Assembly (NCBI GenBank): GCA_034008185.1
Contig: CM067082.1
Location: 11,888,984 to 11,952,983 of the forward strand
DNA length: 64,000 nt
Direction of reading: 5' to 3'
From: Gorsachius magnificus
Taxonomy: Eukaryota > Chordata > Aves > Pelecaniformes > Ardeidae
In this document: positions 23,801 through 36,635 of the stretch, one piece after another
Numbering within the stretch: position 1 is the stretch's first letter
Layout: each line of letters opens with the position of its first letter
Notes under the pieces: generated by a model
Seen by the model: the letters and a program-made list of their open reading frames with translations, nothing else
Database searches by the model: none
What the model was told of the DNA's origin: nothing
Program-made: the position numbers and the translations under genes

Positions 23801-26800
23801 AGTCAGTAGCGCTGTCACTGTTGGTCAGCAAAGGACCTGTCTTTTCATATTTTATTCCCCTTGAAGGAAATATCTGTCTCTCAGTTTACTCACACAGTTA
23901 CTAACCTTTAAATCAGGACAAATATGTCTAAGATCCTGAGGAAATGGAATTTCCTAATCTGCTCACTGGCTTTAAAATGCTTGGAGAATATTACAATCTA
24001 AAAATACTGATTTCCTCATTTATTTGCTGTTTCATCCATCTTGCTTTGGGCTACTATCAGCTCTGCTAGTGAAGGCCAAACTTTTAGCGGCTTAGTTGCC
24101 ACGTTTATGGAATGCCTTTAGCCTGAATGCTTAGCAGTGGATTCAGCCTTTTCAGATCCCCTAAAAATATCCTTTCTCTTTCAACTCCTCATACTATTCT
24201 TTGCCTATATTGGTGTAGTTATCATAGTTATTGCATCATCCCTGCATGCTGCAGTTCCTAAAAACCCACCGGAAGCAGAATAAATAAAACTGGTGGAATA
24301 AAAATACTGTACAACGACATCTGCTAGATGCTACAGAGAGGTGTTGGGAAAAATTAACTGTGTAAGTCAAAATGAAAAAAAAGTTATGTTAATATTGTTG
24401 CATAAAGTCTTTTCTAAAAAAAGGTCAGATTTTATTTTAGCTTTAATGATTCTTAATACCAAAAACTTCCAAAGGAACTGATAATGGTTTTCTGCAACAC
24501 TTCATAAAATTCATACAAAATTAATAGCTAGATACCATATAATTCTGCATGTCCCACATATACTCTAGTTTAGCTAGAAGTTCTAGCTTTGGAAGTAGTA
24601 AACAATAATAACAAAGCACATGGATTTTGGGCAAACCAGATAATTGTGACATATGTCTTAACCTCATATTTAGAAAAAAAGTGTTGTTCTGCTCTCGCTA
24701 ATGGAGGAACTTTCACATCTTTTTTTTCTATAGATATGTGTATAAGGGTGGCATCTGGCAGAAGAAGTGTAGTGAATTAGCTCATTTTAAAGCTATTTGT
24801 GACTCAGATGTTTGCTATTAAGGTTGGTTTATTTTATTCTTTTTGTTTCTCTTCTAGCTGTTACTCTTTGGGGCTCTTAGGAGTGACTGCAGTATAAATA
24901 TATAAAATAATAAAAAAAAATAATAACAATAAGAATTTCCTTCAGTGCCCAGTGAGGTTTTTGCTAGTTTATAAATAATGTGAGACCTTTCATCAAAGGC
25001 CTTAACAAATGAAGCCCATTATGTCATTTAAAGACATGCTGCCTTGCTTCTGCAAACATAAACACTGGCATGCTCGATTTTTTTCTTCTCAAACCCATTA
25101 AGCTGTCATATGTGTTTTCTGCCTTTCTGTGCTGCTTGTCAAGCTTTTTGTGTATCTATATCTTGGGCACCAGCAACAATGAGAACGGAAATACAGGAAA
25201 AAGGCCTGGCAGTTTAACGAGGCCTGGATAACATACACCTCACCAAGGAGATCTCATGCATTTTCATCTGAGTCCGTCCTTCCCCTTCCTGCCCCCGAGG
25301 CCAGGGGCACGATGTGAGCACACTGCAGTCATGCACACATTGTCAAGGGAAGAATGGGCCCAAAAGGTGAGATAAGTGGGGCAAGAAATGGATATACCTA
25401 TACCTATATACTAGCCCCTGTAAGGGGCGGTTGGAGACCTTTGTAAGTTGGAAGCGGCCAAACCTTGCCAATTCTTTTCCTCCCCACCTCTGAAAAATAG
25501 TGCTGGGATTGACCTTTTTACTACACACCAGAGATTTATTCTGGAGGGAATGAGTTTACTCAAGAATGAACTCATGTATGTTTAGTGTATATGGTGAGGG
25601 TGCCAAGACCTAAGACTGAACCAGTCAGGTGAAATATTTGAGAGAAATAAACACACCCTGTGAACCATGTGTTTTCCATCCGTGTTGGTACTTTAGTCTG
25701 GCTATGGAGATACTCCTCCAATACAAAAGATCTGCTTCAAGCCTGCCAGTAGTAATCTTTCAGTTAAATGCAGTGATCACTGTGTTTGGGCCCAGGCATT
25801 GGGCTGTAGCTGAAGCTAAACTTCCAGATTAAGAAACACAAGTCACAGTCGAGGCCTTGTGTGATTCATTCACCGAGTATACAAGGAATCCTCAAAAATG
25901 ACTTGCAGAATATTTCAGTCCCTCAAGTTGCAGACATAAAATGGATGTATGGATAGATAAGATACTCATTGATATGCATTAAAATTACACAAAAGTAAGA
26001 TGGTAATTTTTTTCTTGAGTATATTGTGCCACATGAAATCCATGCACGTGATCACTGTTATAGCTCTAGTAATGTGGTTTATTTTGCCACCTGAAACCTT
26101 GTGTTAAAATGCTGCAGAGCAGCACATCACACAGCTTATTCTGCATGTTAAATAAATGGTCTTTCAGCTCCAGGGTGTTTGATGCCTGTAATTATATTTG
26201 ATAACGGTGAATAATCTCTTCTATTATTAATAGGCTTTCAATGGGTGAGGCTCCACAGGCTCTTCACTTGAGTTTCCTGATCTTCTAGTTTGCAGACAAC
26301 TGAATCCTGTATCATATTGACTGTTAGGAGAAGTTTCTGGTGCCCTTTTTTCTGATTTAAGCAGCATGAAAGAGCTGTTGCACTGGTAGGACCTGGTTTA
26401 TGTGTCACCAAGAGCAATACTAACTCCCACTTCCATTGAACAAGGTCGTCAGCTCCTTGGGTAATGTCTCTTCCTGTGTTGAAGAATCTCATGTACTACT
26501 AAGGTATTGGTACCACAGTTAGAAAAAGTCCACCTAGCCAAGATTTTCTAAAGTGGCTAATGAGACTGAAATCCTCAAGTGTGGGAAACTCAGAGTGAGA
26601 CACCTCAAATTTTCAAGCCAGCTCAAGTACTTACCCCTAGACAGCAGGACAGTGTATACGGCACCCAACGTCACCTGTGCTATGCAACTTTTTCCTACTG
26701 CATACCTCTGTCCACTTAGGAGCTAATACAGGCAGAGTTTTTAAGAAGTAACTAAATGAATTAGCAGTCTATGTCCCATTGACAGTCAGGAAACTGGCAA

Positions 26801-27410
26801 AGCCAAAACACCTTTTGAGATGTGAGTTCCTAAACGTCAAAGATGCTCTTGAATCTCTTAACATGGCCAATGCAAAAATCAAACTGATAACAGTTGTAAA
26901 CCACTATTGCACTGTCATGCAATTTCCATAACATATAGTCACAATATAATAATGCAAATATTTACCAGCTCAGGAGTTCTGCCTTTAAAACAGTTTAAAT
27001 CACAGCAGAGGTGCTGAGCACTTTGTTCTTCCATTCCTGGAACTTACTGTCTCTGTGCCTCATGGGAGGCCTGTAAAATAACCGCTGCACTTGTGAAAAA
27101 GAGCGCAAATAATATTACTGTGACTTGCTGAGTTCCAGGCTCAAAGTTCTCTGCACTTTATCAATAATGAGACTGTAGCTGTGGGTTAGATAAATGAGAC
27201 AAGAATTACTTTGACCATTTTATGATCAGTAGAACTAGACATCCAGCTATTTCAAAGGTATCTAGAGATTTTCCATGCCTCAGCTTTTATTTGTTCAGTT
27301 TGAGATACTTTATGTTGAAAAGTGCCAAGAAGTGAGAAGCGCAGCTGAATGAGAGCTGATAGCACTGAGCACTTAGGACAGTCAGAGTCAGCCTCAGGGG
27401 CCCACATTGT
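17877..27410. other. Unique non-coding stretch, no gene supported
   Basis: AT-rich single-copy-like DNA. Points of note are motif-rich candidate regulatory segments near 18240-18420 and 22620-22830, a small GC-rich patch near 22040-22150, a short (GT)n near 21223-21235, an AT-rich run near 24896-24930, and a possible ancient palindromic repeat scrap at 23758-23810. Open frames are short and unrecognised. Confidence 0.6.
22040..22150. other. Small GC-rich patch
   Basis: A roughly 110-bp island richer in G+C and CpG than its surroundings (for example CACCGGGGCGGCACGC). It is too short for a typical CpG island and has no gene start beside it. The 83-codon minus frame across it is not recognisable. 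Confidence 0.4.
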
Positions 27411-27415
27411 ATCAG
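27411..27415. repeat. Target-site duplication, left copy (ATCAG)
   Basis: ATCAG immediately precedes the LTR edge TGTTGTGG and recurs exactly at 27992-27996 after the opposite edge, giving a perfect 5-bp duplication. Confidence 0.85.
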
Positions 27416-27991
27416 TGTTGTGGTTTAACCCCAGCTGGCAACTCAGCACCACTCAGCCGCTCGCTCGCTCCCGCCACAATGGGATGGGGGAGAGAATCAG
27501 AAGAGTAAAAGTGAGAAAACTCGTGGGTTCAGATAAAGACAGTTTAATAGGGAAAGCAAAAGCCACGTGTGCAAGCAAAGCAAAGCAAAGAATTAATTTC
27601 CTGCTTCCCACGGGCAGGCGGGTACTCAGCCATCTCCAGGAGAGTGGGGTTCTATCACACGTAACGGTGACTTGGGAAGGCAAACACCATCACTCTGAAT
27701 GTCCCCCCCTTCCTTCTTCTTCCCCCAGCTTTATCTGTTGAGCATGACATCATATGGTGTGGGATATCCCTGGGGTCAGTTAGGGTCAGCTGTCCCAGCC
27801 GTGTCCCCTCCCAGCTTCTTGTGCACCTGGCAGAGCTGAGAGCTGAGAAGTCCTTGGCCAGTCTAAGCACTACCCAGCAACAACTAAAACACCAGTGTGT
27901 TATCAACATTGTTCTCATACTAAATCCAAACCACAGCGCTATGCAAGCCACTATGAAGAAAATCAACTCTATCCCAGCCGAAACCAGGACA
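27416..27991 (-). mobile_element. Solo LTR of an endogenous retrovirus (576 bp)
   Basis: Bounded by TGTTGTGGTTTAACCCC and AAACCAGGACA and flanked by the 5-bp duplication ATCAG. I read the element on the minus strand: it then starts TGTCCTGGTTTCGGC, has a degenerate TATA-like box near 27729-27736, an ATTAAA-type poly(A) signal at 27543-27548, and ends GGGTTAAACCACAACA. No internal retroviral genes are present, so it is a solo LTR. Its last ~130 bp resemble the last part of the LTR at 15309-16417, while the 5' portions differ. A degenerate CAAAG run lies at about 27575-27592. It resembles a widespread avian LTR type. Confidence 0.88.
27543..27548 (-). promoter_or_regulatory. LTR poly(A) signal, ATTAAA variant
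   Basis: TTTAAT on the plus strand reads ATTAAA on the element's strand, directly before the CTGTCTTTATCT block that also follows the poly(A) site in the other LTR. The position supports the minus orientation. Confidence 0.5.
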
Positions 27992-27996
27992 ATCAG
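27992..27996. repeat. Target-site duplication, right copy (ATCAG)
   Basis: An exact copy of 27411-27415, adjoining the LTR edge GGACA. Confidence 0.85.
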
Positions 27997-30900
27997 CTTG
28001 GTACCTCAAGGCACAGACTGGTAAGCTTTGAAATCGTGCATTATGTGACTTGCCTTAGGTGGCTGCCCAACAGGCAGACCTGGCTGTCTATGGGATTCCC
28101 TACAACTATTGGCTTTTGGATACTACTACAAAGCATTGTTTTTTTCCATGTAAATCCCATCGCCCCACTGTGCACAGATGCACAGAGTTGTCTTGGTGCA
28201 GCTGCAGCCTCTTCACATATGAGCTATGCAGGTGGCATAGCCTTAGCTATTTGTTTCCCAAATGTCATGGCTACTCCCTTCCAAGAACTGTAGCACAGCT
28301 TTTAAATCTTTGCCATAATGAAGTGGTAAACACTACCGTCAAACCTCATGAATATTCACATCAGAATAATTCAACCAAAGTCTCAAGGGACCAAGGAGCC
28401 AATTGAAAGCACATATATACAGTTGTCTGTTTAGATGATGGATCTGAACAATACTTCACCATCCAAATGACTCAGCATGACATGTAAATAATCGCTTGTG
28501 ATTGCAACATGCACCAAAGGTTTAGTTATTGATTCTTTAGCTTGCCTGTCGTCGTTGGTTAAATATTATAGGAAGCTGTCAAAACAGATTTCATAGAGCG
28601 TGTCAGTGCATATGTGGGTGTAAAAGAGCCCATTTTTTGGCTTCTTTCAATGAGGCAGACTGAAATTGGATGTTTGCAAAATAAGTGCAATTTGGATTGC
28701 TGTTGAACGCATGAAATGACTAAAAACAAATTTGTTACAACTTTAATTAGTTTGCATGACTATTCTCATATAGTAATACTGACTGTTTTTATTTAATTAG
28801 TCAGTAAATCCTAGTCTGCCATAGCTACTGGATTAGGGTATGATCTGGTCCTTAATGAAGTAGAGATTGACATCATCAAAGAACACTTCTATTTAATTTC
28901 TAATTAAAGATTAAAAAGACCCTCCTCCATTGTAGCAGCTACATTTATTTTTGTTTTTCAGTACATATTATAATAGGAATACATAACTTGTGAATATGAA
29001 AATCACATTCTGGGAAGCATCTACATTTAAAGGCATAGCACATACACATTTCCCTGTTCAATATTCATGCAAATTAATTCACTGAAAAATTCAGTGCACA
29101 TTACAACACATATCTTACCTTCAGGCAGAATTATACTGCTGCCATATCTTTTCTTTTTTCCATTGCTTCTAAAAACTTGGTGTTGTTTTCATTTTCTATC
29201 TCAGTTAGAGGAAGACAAATTCCATTCAAAAAGGAAGAACAAGCAACTCGGTCTCTTTTATTGCCTTCTCTTTAGGGACCTGATTTGGCAAGGCTCTCAG
29301 AAGAGGTGCCTAAGACAGGTAGGATGAATTTTCCCTTGGAAGTTTCTCTACAGTACTGCTACTTCTCTCCAGTACTGTGGAGACTACCTCTCTACAGTAT
29401 AAAGCAAGCCTTGATGACTCAGAGTAGCCACATTAGCTTCCAGAGGACAGTAGTGAAATGCTACGGATGTCACCACTTAAATGCCTTCATTTCAAGATGG
29501 TGCGATTTTCTGTCATCTGAACGTGCCAACACACTTGTAAGTAAAACAGAAAGAGAACAGAGTAGAAAGATAAGGGCATAAGAAATAAAAGGAAACACAC
29601 CAGAGATAAACTATTCCATTGTAAGCAAAATCTCTCTTAGACACAGTTGTCCTCTGCAGTTATATCCATTTCTCTACTCAAGTCTGTAGCTCCAAAGAAA
29701 TAAAAAGAAGATTTACTTTTATCAGCCCCTGTGTGTCATGGCCCAAAGTGGGCCATAAAAGGGTCTTCTCAGTCTAAAGATTCAGTGTAAATATATATTT
29801 TCCCAGCAAAATAAAAGTTAAAGTAACATTGTCATTGGTATTGGGTATCTTTTACAACCAATTATTATATCTGCCTAAAAATGCAGGTTTGGATTGACCA
29901 AAAGAGTTTGAGTGGTTTAAAAAAAAAATTAACGTGATGAGACATTTTGTTTCATCACCTTTTCCAGAACTGCAACAGCAAATGACACAATGAGTTTGGG
30001 TATATCAGAGAAGATATATACCATATTTATACCAGGTACCGTATTTATACCATACAGAAAAAAAAGTAAGTGATAACTTCCTTATAATCCTGCACCTCTA
30101 TCAGTGTCAAATGGGTCACAAGAAAGGGAAAGTCAAATCCACTGGTCCAGATTCGGTTCATGTAAATTAAAGTGCTCCATTGAGATGCTTCCTGGGTAGC
30201 CAAGGATGAGAAAGAGGCTCTGACCATCCCCACTGGTCTCAGGAGGTATCTACTTCTCCTTTTGCAGAACAGGGAGGCTTCTAACATAAACACCCAAGTG
30301 TTTAACGTAAGAAGAGGTGCATCTCCGCCTCAGTGGCTAGCCTCTAATTCAATCTCTCTTTACCTAACTCATCTTCAAAGTCTTAAAATGTTTGGCCGTC
30401 CATTAACACTACCTCAGAACCTCTGGCTTGCTAAATGAAAGCTACTGGCTGAGTGATACTCCTCCCCTGCCATCACGGAAGGCTTGTGTCCATCCATTTT
30501 GCAATAAGCAATCAAAAATCGTCTCTTGTGTACAGGCAACCCTGTCTTTCTGTGGGATTTATTTGTGCAGCACACCTCAAAAATCAGGCTGTGTATTTGT
30601 TTCATGAAATTTAAATTGCTCCAGATTAATGTCTCATTCCCTCTATCCCCTCACTTCAGTCAGTGTGTATGTTTGCTAACACCTCAGTGCACAGAAGTAC
30701 TTAAATACACCTTACACCACGTTGTGTACTGGAGACTGTGCCACTGGAGAAGGGTTAGAGATGCACAATATTTTGACACATTACTGAGTCCATCCTAATG
30801 GACTACATTCACCAAGCATTGGCGTGGCTCCTACAATAATTTTCTGAAGTCATTTTGCAATTTTTAAAATAAGGTTAGTTAGCAAAGATGCTTTATAAAC

Positions 30901-32401
30901 TGTAGCTTTTTGCAGAATGCCATTTGGCAGATCTCAGGCATGCAAATTGCTATATTTTGTTGAGTGGAGTCTGGTTTAACTTTATCACAATAAAGTATGA
31001 CACCATCACAGGCAGAGATTGTACAGCTGTTGTCTATCCAGTACAGTGTGTCCTATTGCTTGTCTTTACTTTTACACAGTGAGGCAACTCATTGACCCTA
31101 AACAGACAAAAGTCATGCAACTGAGATGTTATGAAAGACTTATCGTAAGCATGTTACTACTTGAAAGGGATACTTTTCCTTTGCTTATTTTCTTTTGTGC
31201 ATCTGAGTACATTTATATGATTAAAGTTGAACTGTAGCGTTAAAATACATTCTTCTCTTAAACTGTGCTACACGAAATCATTTTCTTTTCCACCCCTGTG
31301 CCATCAGATACACCTGGACTGTTTTTTAAGCCTTTCACATACAACAATAATCGGACGATAGCTCTATGCTAATTTCCTTGTGAAAATGGACCAGATGTCC
31401 ATATATTAAACAACCCTTGGTTCCTTATTTTGTTTGGAGCTCACAACTCTGTTGCAAATATCTATGGCAAACTGTCCTCCTGGACCAATCTATCATTTTA
31501 AAGAGAGGACCAAAGAAAATAGATTAATCAAAGGGCCTGCAGTTATTGTCTCCCCCGTTAGCTCCAATTCATATATCATTAGAGAAAAAAGCCTGTCAGC
31601 ACCATAGGATGTTATCTCTTTGGAAAAAAAAATCTTCAGCATAATAATTCTTTTTTTTTTTTTTAAAATCTGATGACAATACGCAGAATTAAAATACTGG
31701 CTTTCCTAACATTTCTATATCAAGGAAAGTCAAGTCAAACAGTACAATACAGCGCTTTCAGGAAGCACAAATATTTTGCCTAAACAAGGTTGCAGCACAT
31801 GCATGCACTGCTGGTAGTTTCATCCAGCATTGTTCATTTTAATGCAATGTCAGGACATAGACAGTCAAGATACAGACTATGCTATAGATACCCAAAGGGC
31901 TCTGATGCAGTTCAAACAAAATGGTAAAATTTAGGAGGAGGAGCACAGAGAATTGCTTTGGAGTGGCCTTAGTGTTGAATTTCAATATTTTTTTCCATAA
32001 GTGCAGTTTCACTAGACGCTTGATCTAAGCCCTTTGAAGTCACTGGCAAGAGTAATGGTCTTTGTTTCATGTACCACCTTCATTAATGTGAGAGGAGGCA
32101 TGTTTCTAAAATGAATCTGGTTTTTTTGTTAGGAAAACCAGGTAGGAAGTGCTGGATCTTCAGCTGTGTGCAACACACAAGCCTCCTTCAGCTAGGTCCA
32201 ACTCAGCTAAACTTAGGCACCAAAAAAACTGCCCTCCAGGGGTATTGGTGCAGAGCAACTGCTGATTCAGTGCCTCCACCCAACTTTTAAAGCTGGCTGT
32301 GATGAAGGTCTGAAAAGCCTTTACATCCTCCAACCAACCTGTGCTCCTTCTCTGTTGTCATGTCAGAAGCCAGAGTCACCACTACATACTACATACCACC
32401 A
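27997..32401. other. Unique non-coding stretch, no gene supported
   Basis: AT-rich DNA without recognisable genes. It includes candidate motif-dense segments near 28480-28860 and 31490-31610, an 18-bp tandem pair at 30019-30054 and a T14 run near 31651-31664. Frames of up to 132 codons near 27.9-28.4 kb start inside the LTR and are chance readings. Confidence 0.6.
30019..30054. repeat. 18-bp tandem duplication (two units)
   Basis: TACCATATTTATACCAGG is followed at once by TACCGTATTTATACCATA, differing at a few positions. A small local duplication of no evident function. Confidence 0.75.
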
Positions 32402-32900
32402 TCCAGCTCTGGAGCCCTCAGCACAAGAAGGACATGGAACTGTTGGAGCGGGTCCAGAGGAGGGTTACAAAAATGATTTGAGGGCTGGAGCACCTCTCCT
32501 ATGAGGCCAGGCTGAAAGAGTTGGGGTTGTTCAGCCTGGAGAAGAGAAGGCTGCGGGGAGACCCGATTGCAGTCTTTCAGTACTTAAAGGGGGCCTATAG
32601 GAAAGACAGGGACAATCGTTTTAGTAGGGCTGGTTGTGTCAGGACAAGGGGTAATGGTTTTAAACTAAACCAGGGTAGGTTTAGACTGGTTATAAGGAAG
32701 AAATTCCTTACAATGAGGGTGGTGAAGCACTGGAACAGGTTGCCCAGAGAGGTAGTGGAGGCCCCATCCCTGGGAACATTCAAGGCCAGGTTGGACGGGG
32801 CTCTGAGCAACCTGATCAAGTTAAGATGTCCCTGCTCACTGCAGGGGGTTGGGCTAGATGACCTCTAGGGGTCCCTTCCAACCTAAAACCTTCTATGATT
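32402..32900 (+). mobile_element. CR1 LINE 3' fragment
   Basis: Starts abruptly with TCCAGCTCTGGAGCCCTCAG after unique DNA and ends with CCCTTCCAACCTAAAACC and TTCTATGATT. Closely similar to the 3' half of the copy at 9345-10208, so the same subfamily. A TGA at about 32478 breaks the RT frame (AAAATGATTTGAGGGCTGG), after which 32521-32868 reads openly. Confidence 0.94.
32521..32868 (+). pseudogene. CR1 RT C-terminal remnant
   Basis: A 115-codon frame with landmarks [40 protein letters not shown] and [19 protein letters not shown]. An in-frame stop lies just upstream. Only the extreme C-terminus of ORF2 is present, so it has no enzymatic capacity. Confidence 0.8.
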
Positions 32901-35900
32901 CACTGAGGGACATGGGTTTTCATGATAGCTGTTGTCCTCAGGCAGTAAATGTAACCATCTTTGAAACAGCTTGCATTGTAGCTGCTGGTGGGAATTTACT
33001 TCACTCTTGGTTCAGCTAGGTGACATCTTGTGCCTCCTGTGCTCTGTTCATGGATCTGGCTTGGGCTGGCTCTCCAGCAGAAAGCAACCTGGAAGCAGCA
33101 GCTCTCATGTGCTTCTCAGTCAGGCCTGGGGCCTCTCTGTCCATGACAGCAGGGTGTTTGACAACTCTTTGCAATTGCCTTTGGTTTAATTGCCACTGTT
33201 TTCTTGAATTTGTTGTTGTCTTTGCCCTGGTCTAGGTTTGCCTTTTGCCTGCAATTAGTGTTTCTGCATGTCAAAAAAGATCCAGGTCTGTTGTTTTCTA
33301 AGTAGATGTCTCAAGTTTTGTTCCCTTTGTTAATTATTTTTATGATGGTCTGCCTATGTGTTTTCAGTTTTCCAATTGCTTGTCCATGCACAAGCATCCA
33401 TTAGCTACTCCGCCTCCAGAAACTGGGTTGATCATCCTCCATCTTCATGCCACCGTCTTAACAAGAACAGGTCTGCTCAGTGTTTTCCCAGAGCTGTCTG
33501 GGATTTCAGGTGGCTTTTGATGGTTAAACACAGGAAACTTTTGGACAGCCTGTTCTATTTTATTTAAGTCCACACTAACGGGGTTTATTCCTGGCCAGCA
33601 GAACACATGCTTTAGCTCATCTCCAGCTTGGTGTGTTTCTTTTTTATGACACCTGCTCTTACTTCTGCTGAGATTACTTCTGGGTTACTTTAAACATAAC
33701 TACCTTGCACCCATGTGCCACCTCATATAGGACATTACCTCCTATGACAGTCTCCACTTTCATTTTGGATATTACTGGGATATAAACTACCATTAGCCTG
33801 CTCACCAGCATCTGCTAGATACCTGGCATTCTCTCTAGGGTGAGGCTCAGTTTACATATAAACACCTTTGTAACCAGGCTGATGCTTTTAATTTTAGACC
33901 AACAGGTCTATGGAGAATGCTGGCCTCTTGACTGGACGTCTCATTTAGCTCAGTATGCCAAAAAATAGTTTTGGCATTACAATTAGAATTTTTGCCCTTA
34001 ATAAATCTGCACTCAGTCATCAGAAGTGGGGATTAGTTTCTTACCAGTTTGCTGTTAAACAATGCAACTCCCCAGGTTATCTGTTGCTATGTCCACTATT
34101 GGGCCATTGCCTTCCTTTGAACTAGTCTAAGAAGGTCCAACATTGCTTCATATCTTCGCAGCCTTTCTAGTTCCTTTTTTTAAAGTGGAATTCTGCATTT
34201 CAGTAATCTAGTGGGGTAGCATAGGGTTCACTCTCATTTCAGCATGCCTCCAAGCTCCATTGCCTTTTAATTATTGTTGAACAGCTAGAACAAAACCCAT
34301 AGTGATAATTCTGTCTCCTCTGGTCAAGAGAGAGTAAATGCATGATGCCAGATGCCAGACTTGCATTTCCATGCTGCTTTTGAGCGTATGTATCATGAGG
34401 TCTCAACTATAACATCCCATGTTTGATTGTCATTTGTCTGAAAATAGTTTTATGGAGCATCTGCCCTGAAAGGGGTGTTTGTCACTGGTGCTGCACTGAC
34501 TCCACAGTTCAGATGCAAATTGAACTGGTTGTTGATCCAGCAGCTTAGCTGTCAATGACAAATACTGGCATCCTTTTCAGCGGTGTATGTAGGTTGCCAC
34601 ATCACATCGTAGCTGCCTCTTCTTTCACTAGAATCCATCATGAGGATTTCAGCTTCTTTCTTTCTCAACTGTCATATTAAGATATTATGTTGTCCTGTTT
34701 CCCAAGGTTTTTGCACTGCTGATACAAGTTTCCTCATTTATTCAGGTTCTGTTCACCTGTGCCGTTGGACCCTACTGCTTGCACTCCCGCCCAGCCCAGC
34801 TTTCCTCTGTGGTTGATCTTGTGACTACTGTAGGGTTCTCTGCCACCCTAAGTGCCTGACACAGTTTTATTTATTTTCTGGATACATCTGCTTTCCTTGT
34901 CATCCTCAGGCATTTTTCTAGAGTGAGATCAGTTTCTCTCATCTCTCTCTGCTTTATGCAAGCATCATGTGTCCCCCAGTGATCTTGTCTCTAATGAGAA
35001 TACCTTTTATGTTTCCAGAACTGCACGACACCCTTTCAAGTCCTTTGTAAAACATATTGAGATGTAGTGTTGAAAAGTGCTGTGAAAGGTGCTTTGAGCT
35101 CTCCTGTTGTACTTTGTGTTGGGTGAAAGGGGCTTCTTGCACAGTCAATGAACACATTAAAGTTGGGGGGGTTGGTAAAGCATAGCCGAGGAGGTGGTAA
35201 CTTCTTAAACTGCTTTCACTTGATCATTTGGGATGATCTGTCCCTCCCCTTCAGTTTTTACAGCTGTTGTACTATCTGCTATTATGTCTAGCTACAAAGT
35301 TACATTCACTTCTTATTCTTTTCCTCCCATGAGGTAGTGAAAGAAAATTTTACTTTTTTTTTTTTTATTTTAATCTTCCTGGGCAGTCTTCTGTACAGAC
35401 TGGATTCTTCTTTCCGTACTCTAAAGCTTTATTTTTTTGTCTGGAAGCTTTTTATTCCCATCGATCTGGATTGTTACTTTGCCCTGTTTCTACTTATTAT
35501 TTTGCTCATCTGCCGGTCACCCGTCTTTCTTTGCTGGCCATGCAGCTAATCACCTGCCAAATGCAGATACTGTGCAATAACATGAGGTGGTTCCTTGCTT
35601 CTAAAACCAAGACGGCTTTTTAATACACGTTTCCTGTGTCTGCAGCTGCCATTCTCACCATCTGCACAGAATGTCTTCCTGGGAGGGCTTTTAAAATATC
35701 CCTCCTGCACCTTACATTTGGTCAAATAAAGGTCAGTGCAGTTTACTTCAGGCCAGTTCTGGGACTGAAATGGCAGCACGTTGGAAGGCTTTGGAGTCTA
35801 AGAAATTTTCTTTGTTTAGTTCACCCTGCAACTCTCCCATTTTAGTAATAAACACAAAGCTATATGAGAACTATTCATTATATATCTTAAATGAGCTCAT

Positions 35901-36610
35901 GAGCTTTGTCTAGGACAAAGTGATGAAGTGTCCATATCACAAAGACATGTTGTAATTGGCTCTGCTGTTTTGTTTGCAGTCTATGAAAAAAAAAAAAATT
36001 GCAGGCTGCTCCAACCTTCTAGGCTTTGTGTAACCTCTTTTCATTTGTGGCATAGATGCAGATCAGGAGTCTGGATAGTTTCCCTGAGAGAGAGCGGTGT
36101 AGGGTGTGAAAGAATAGCTGCGACCCTCTGCCTGCAGCCCTCCTGCTCGTCACAGTCCCTCTCTCTCCAGGGTTCGTCTCTGGCATTTTCTGTCTTTGAA
36201 GAAAGAATACGAACTTCACAGTTCAGATTTTGGTCAATCTGTAGCTGGAAGCATGTGAAGTCCTGGGGTTTATCTTTTTCTTTTGATACAAAACAATAAA
36301 TTGGCTCCACTTCATTCATAACTAGCCTCAGGTTTAATCGAAAGACTCAAACCTTTTGACAAAACATGGGCTGGATACCACATCTGTAGGAAAAGCTGCG
36401 AACAGCTGAATTTTACTTTGCTTTGGGTTTCCTAACAAACATTTCACATCGCCCCAAAGTAGACTTTTCATGAGTTGAAGAGATCATCCTGAATAAAGGT
36501 TAAGGGGAAAGAGATTATATGACAAACTTTGTTACCTCCTGCCATTTCTATTTCTGTTTGTATTCAAAGGCTAGGAAGAAAGGAATAAATGATATAGTGA
36601 GAACATATGG

Positions 36611-36635
36611 TTTCTAAAAGGAATCCTTTTAGAAA
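36611..36635. repeat. Perfect inverted repeat, 11-nt arms, 3-nt loop
   Basis: TTTCTAAAAGG, AAT, CCTTTTAGAAA: the arms are exact reverse complements. Could form a small hairpin or cruciform. No U-tract or gene context suggests a terminator. Confidence 0.85.

Noticed and set aside
27895..28406. Overlapping frames of 132 and 115 codons after the minus LTR, possibly a retroviral remnant
   Set aside because: The first begins inside the LTR and both run into unique DNA; the 5-bp duplication at 27992-27996 shows the element ends there, so no internal viral gene follows.
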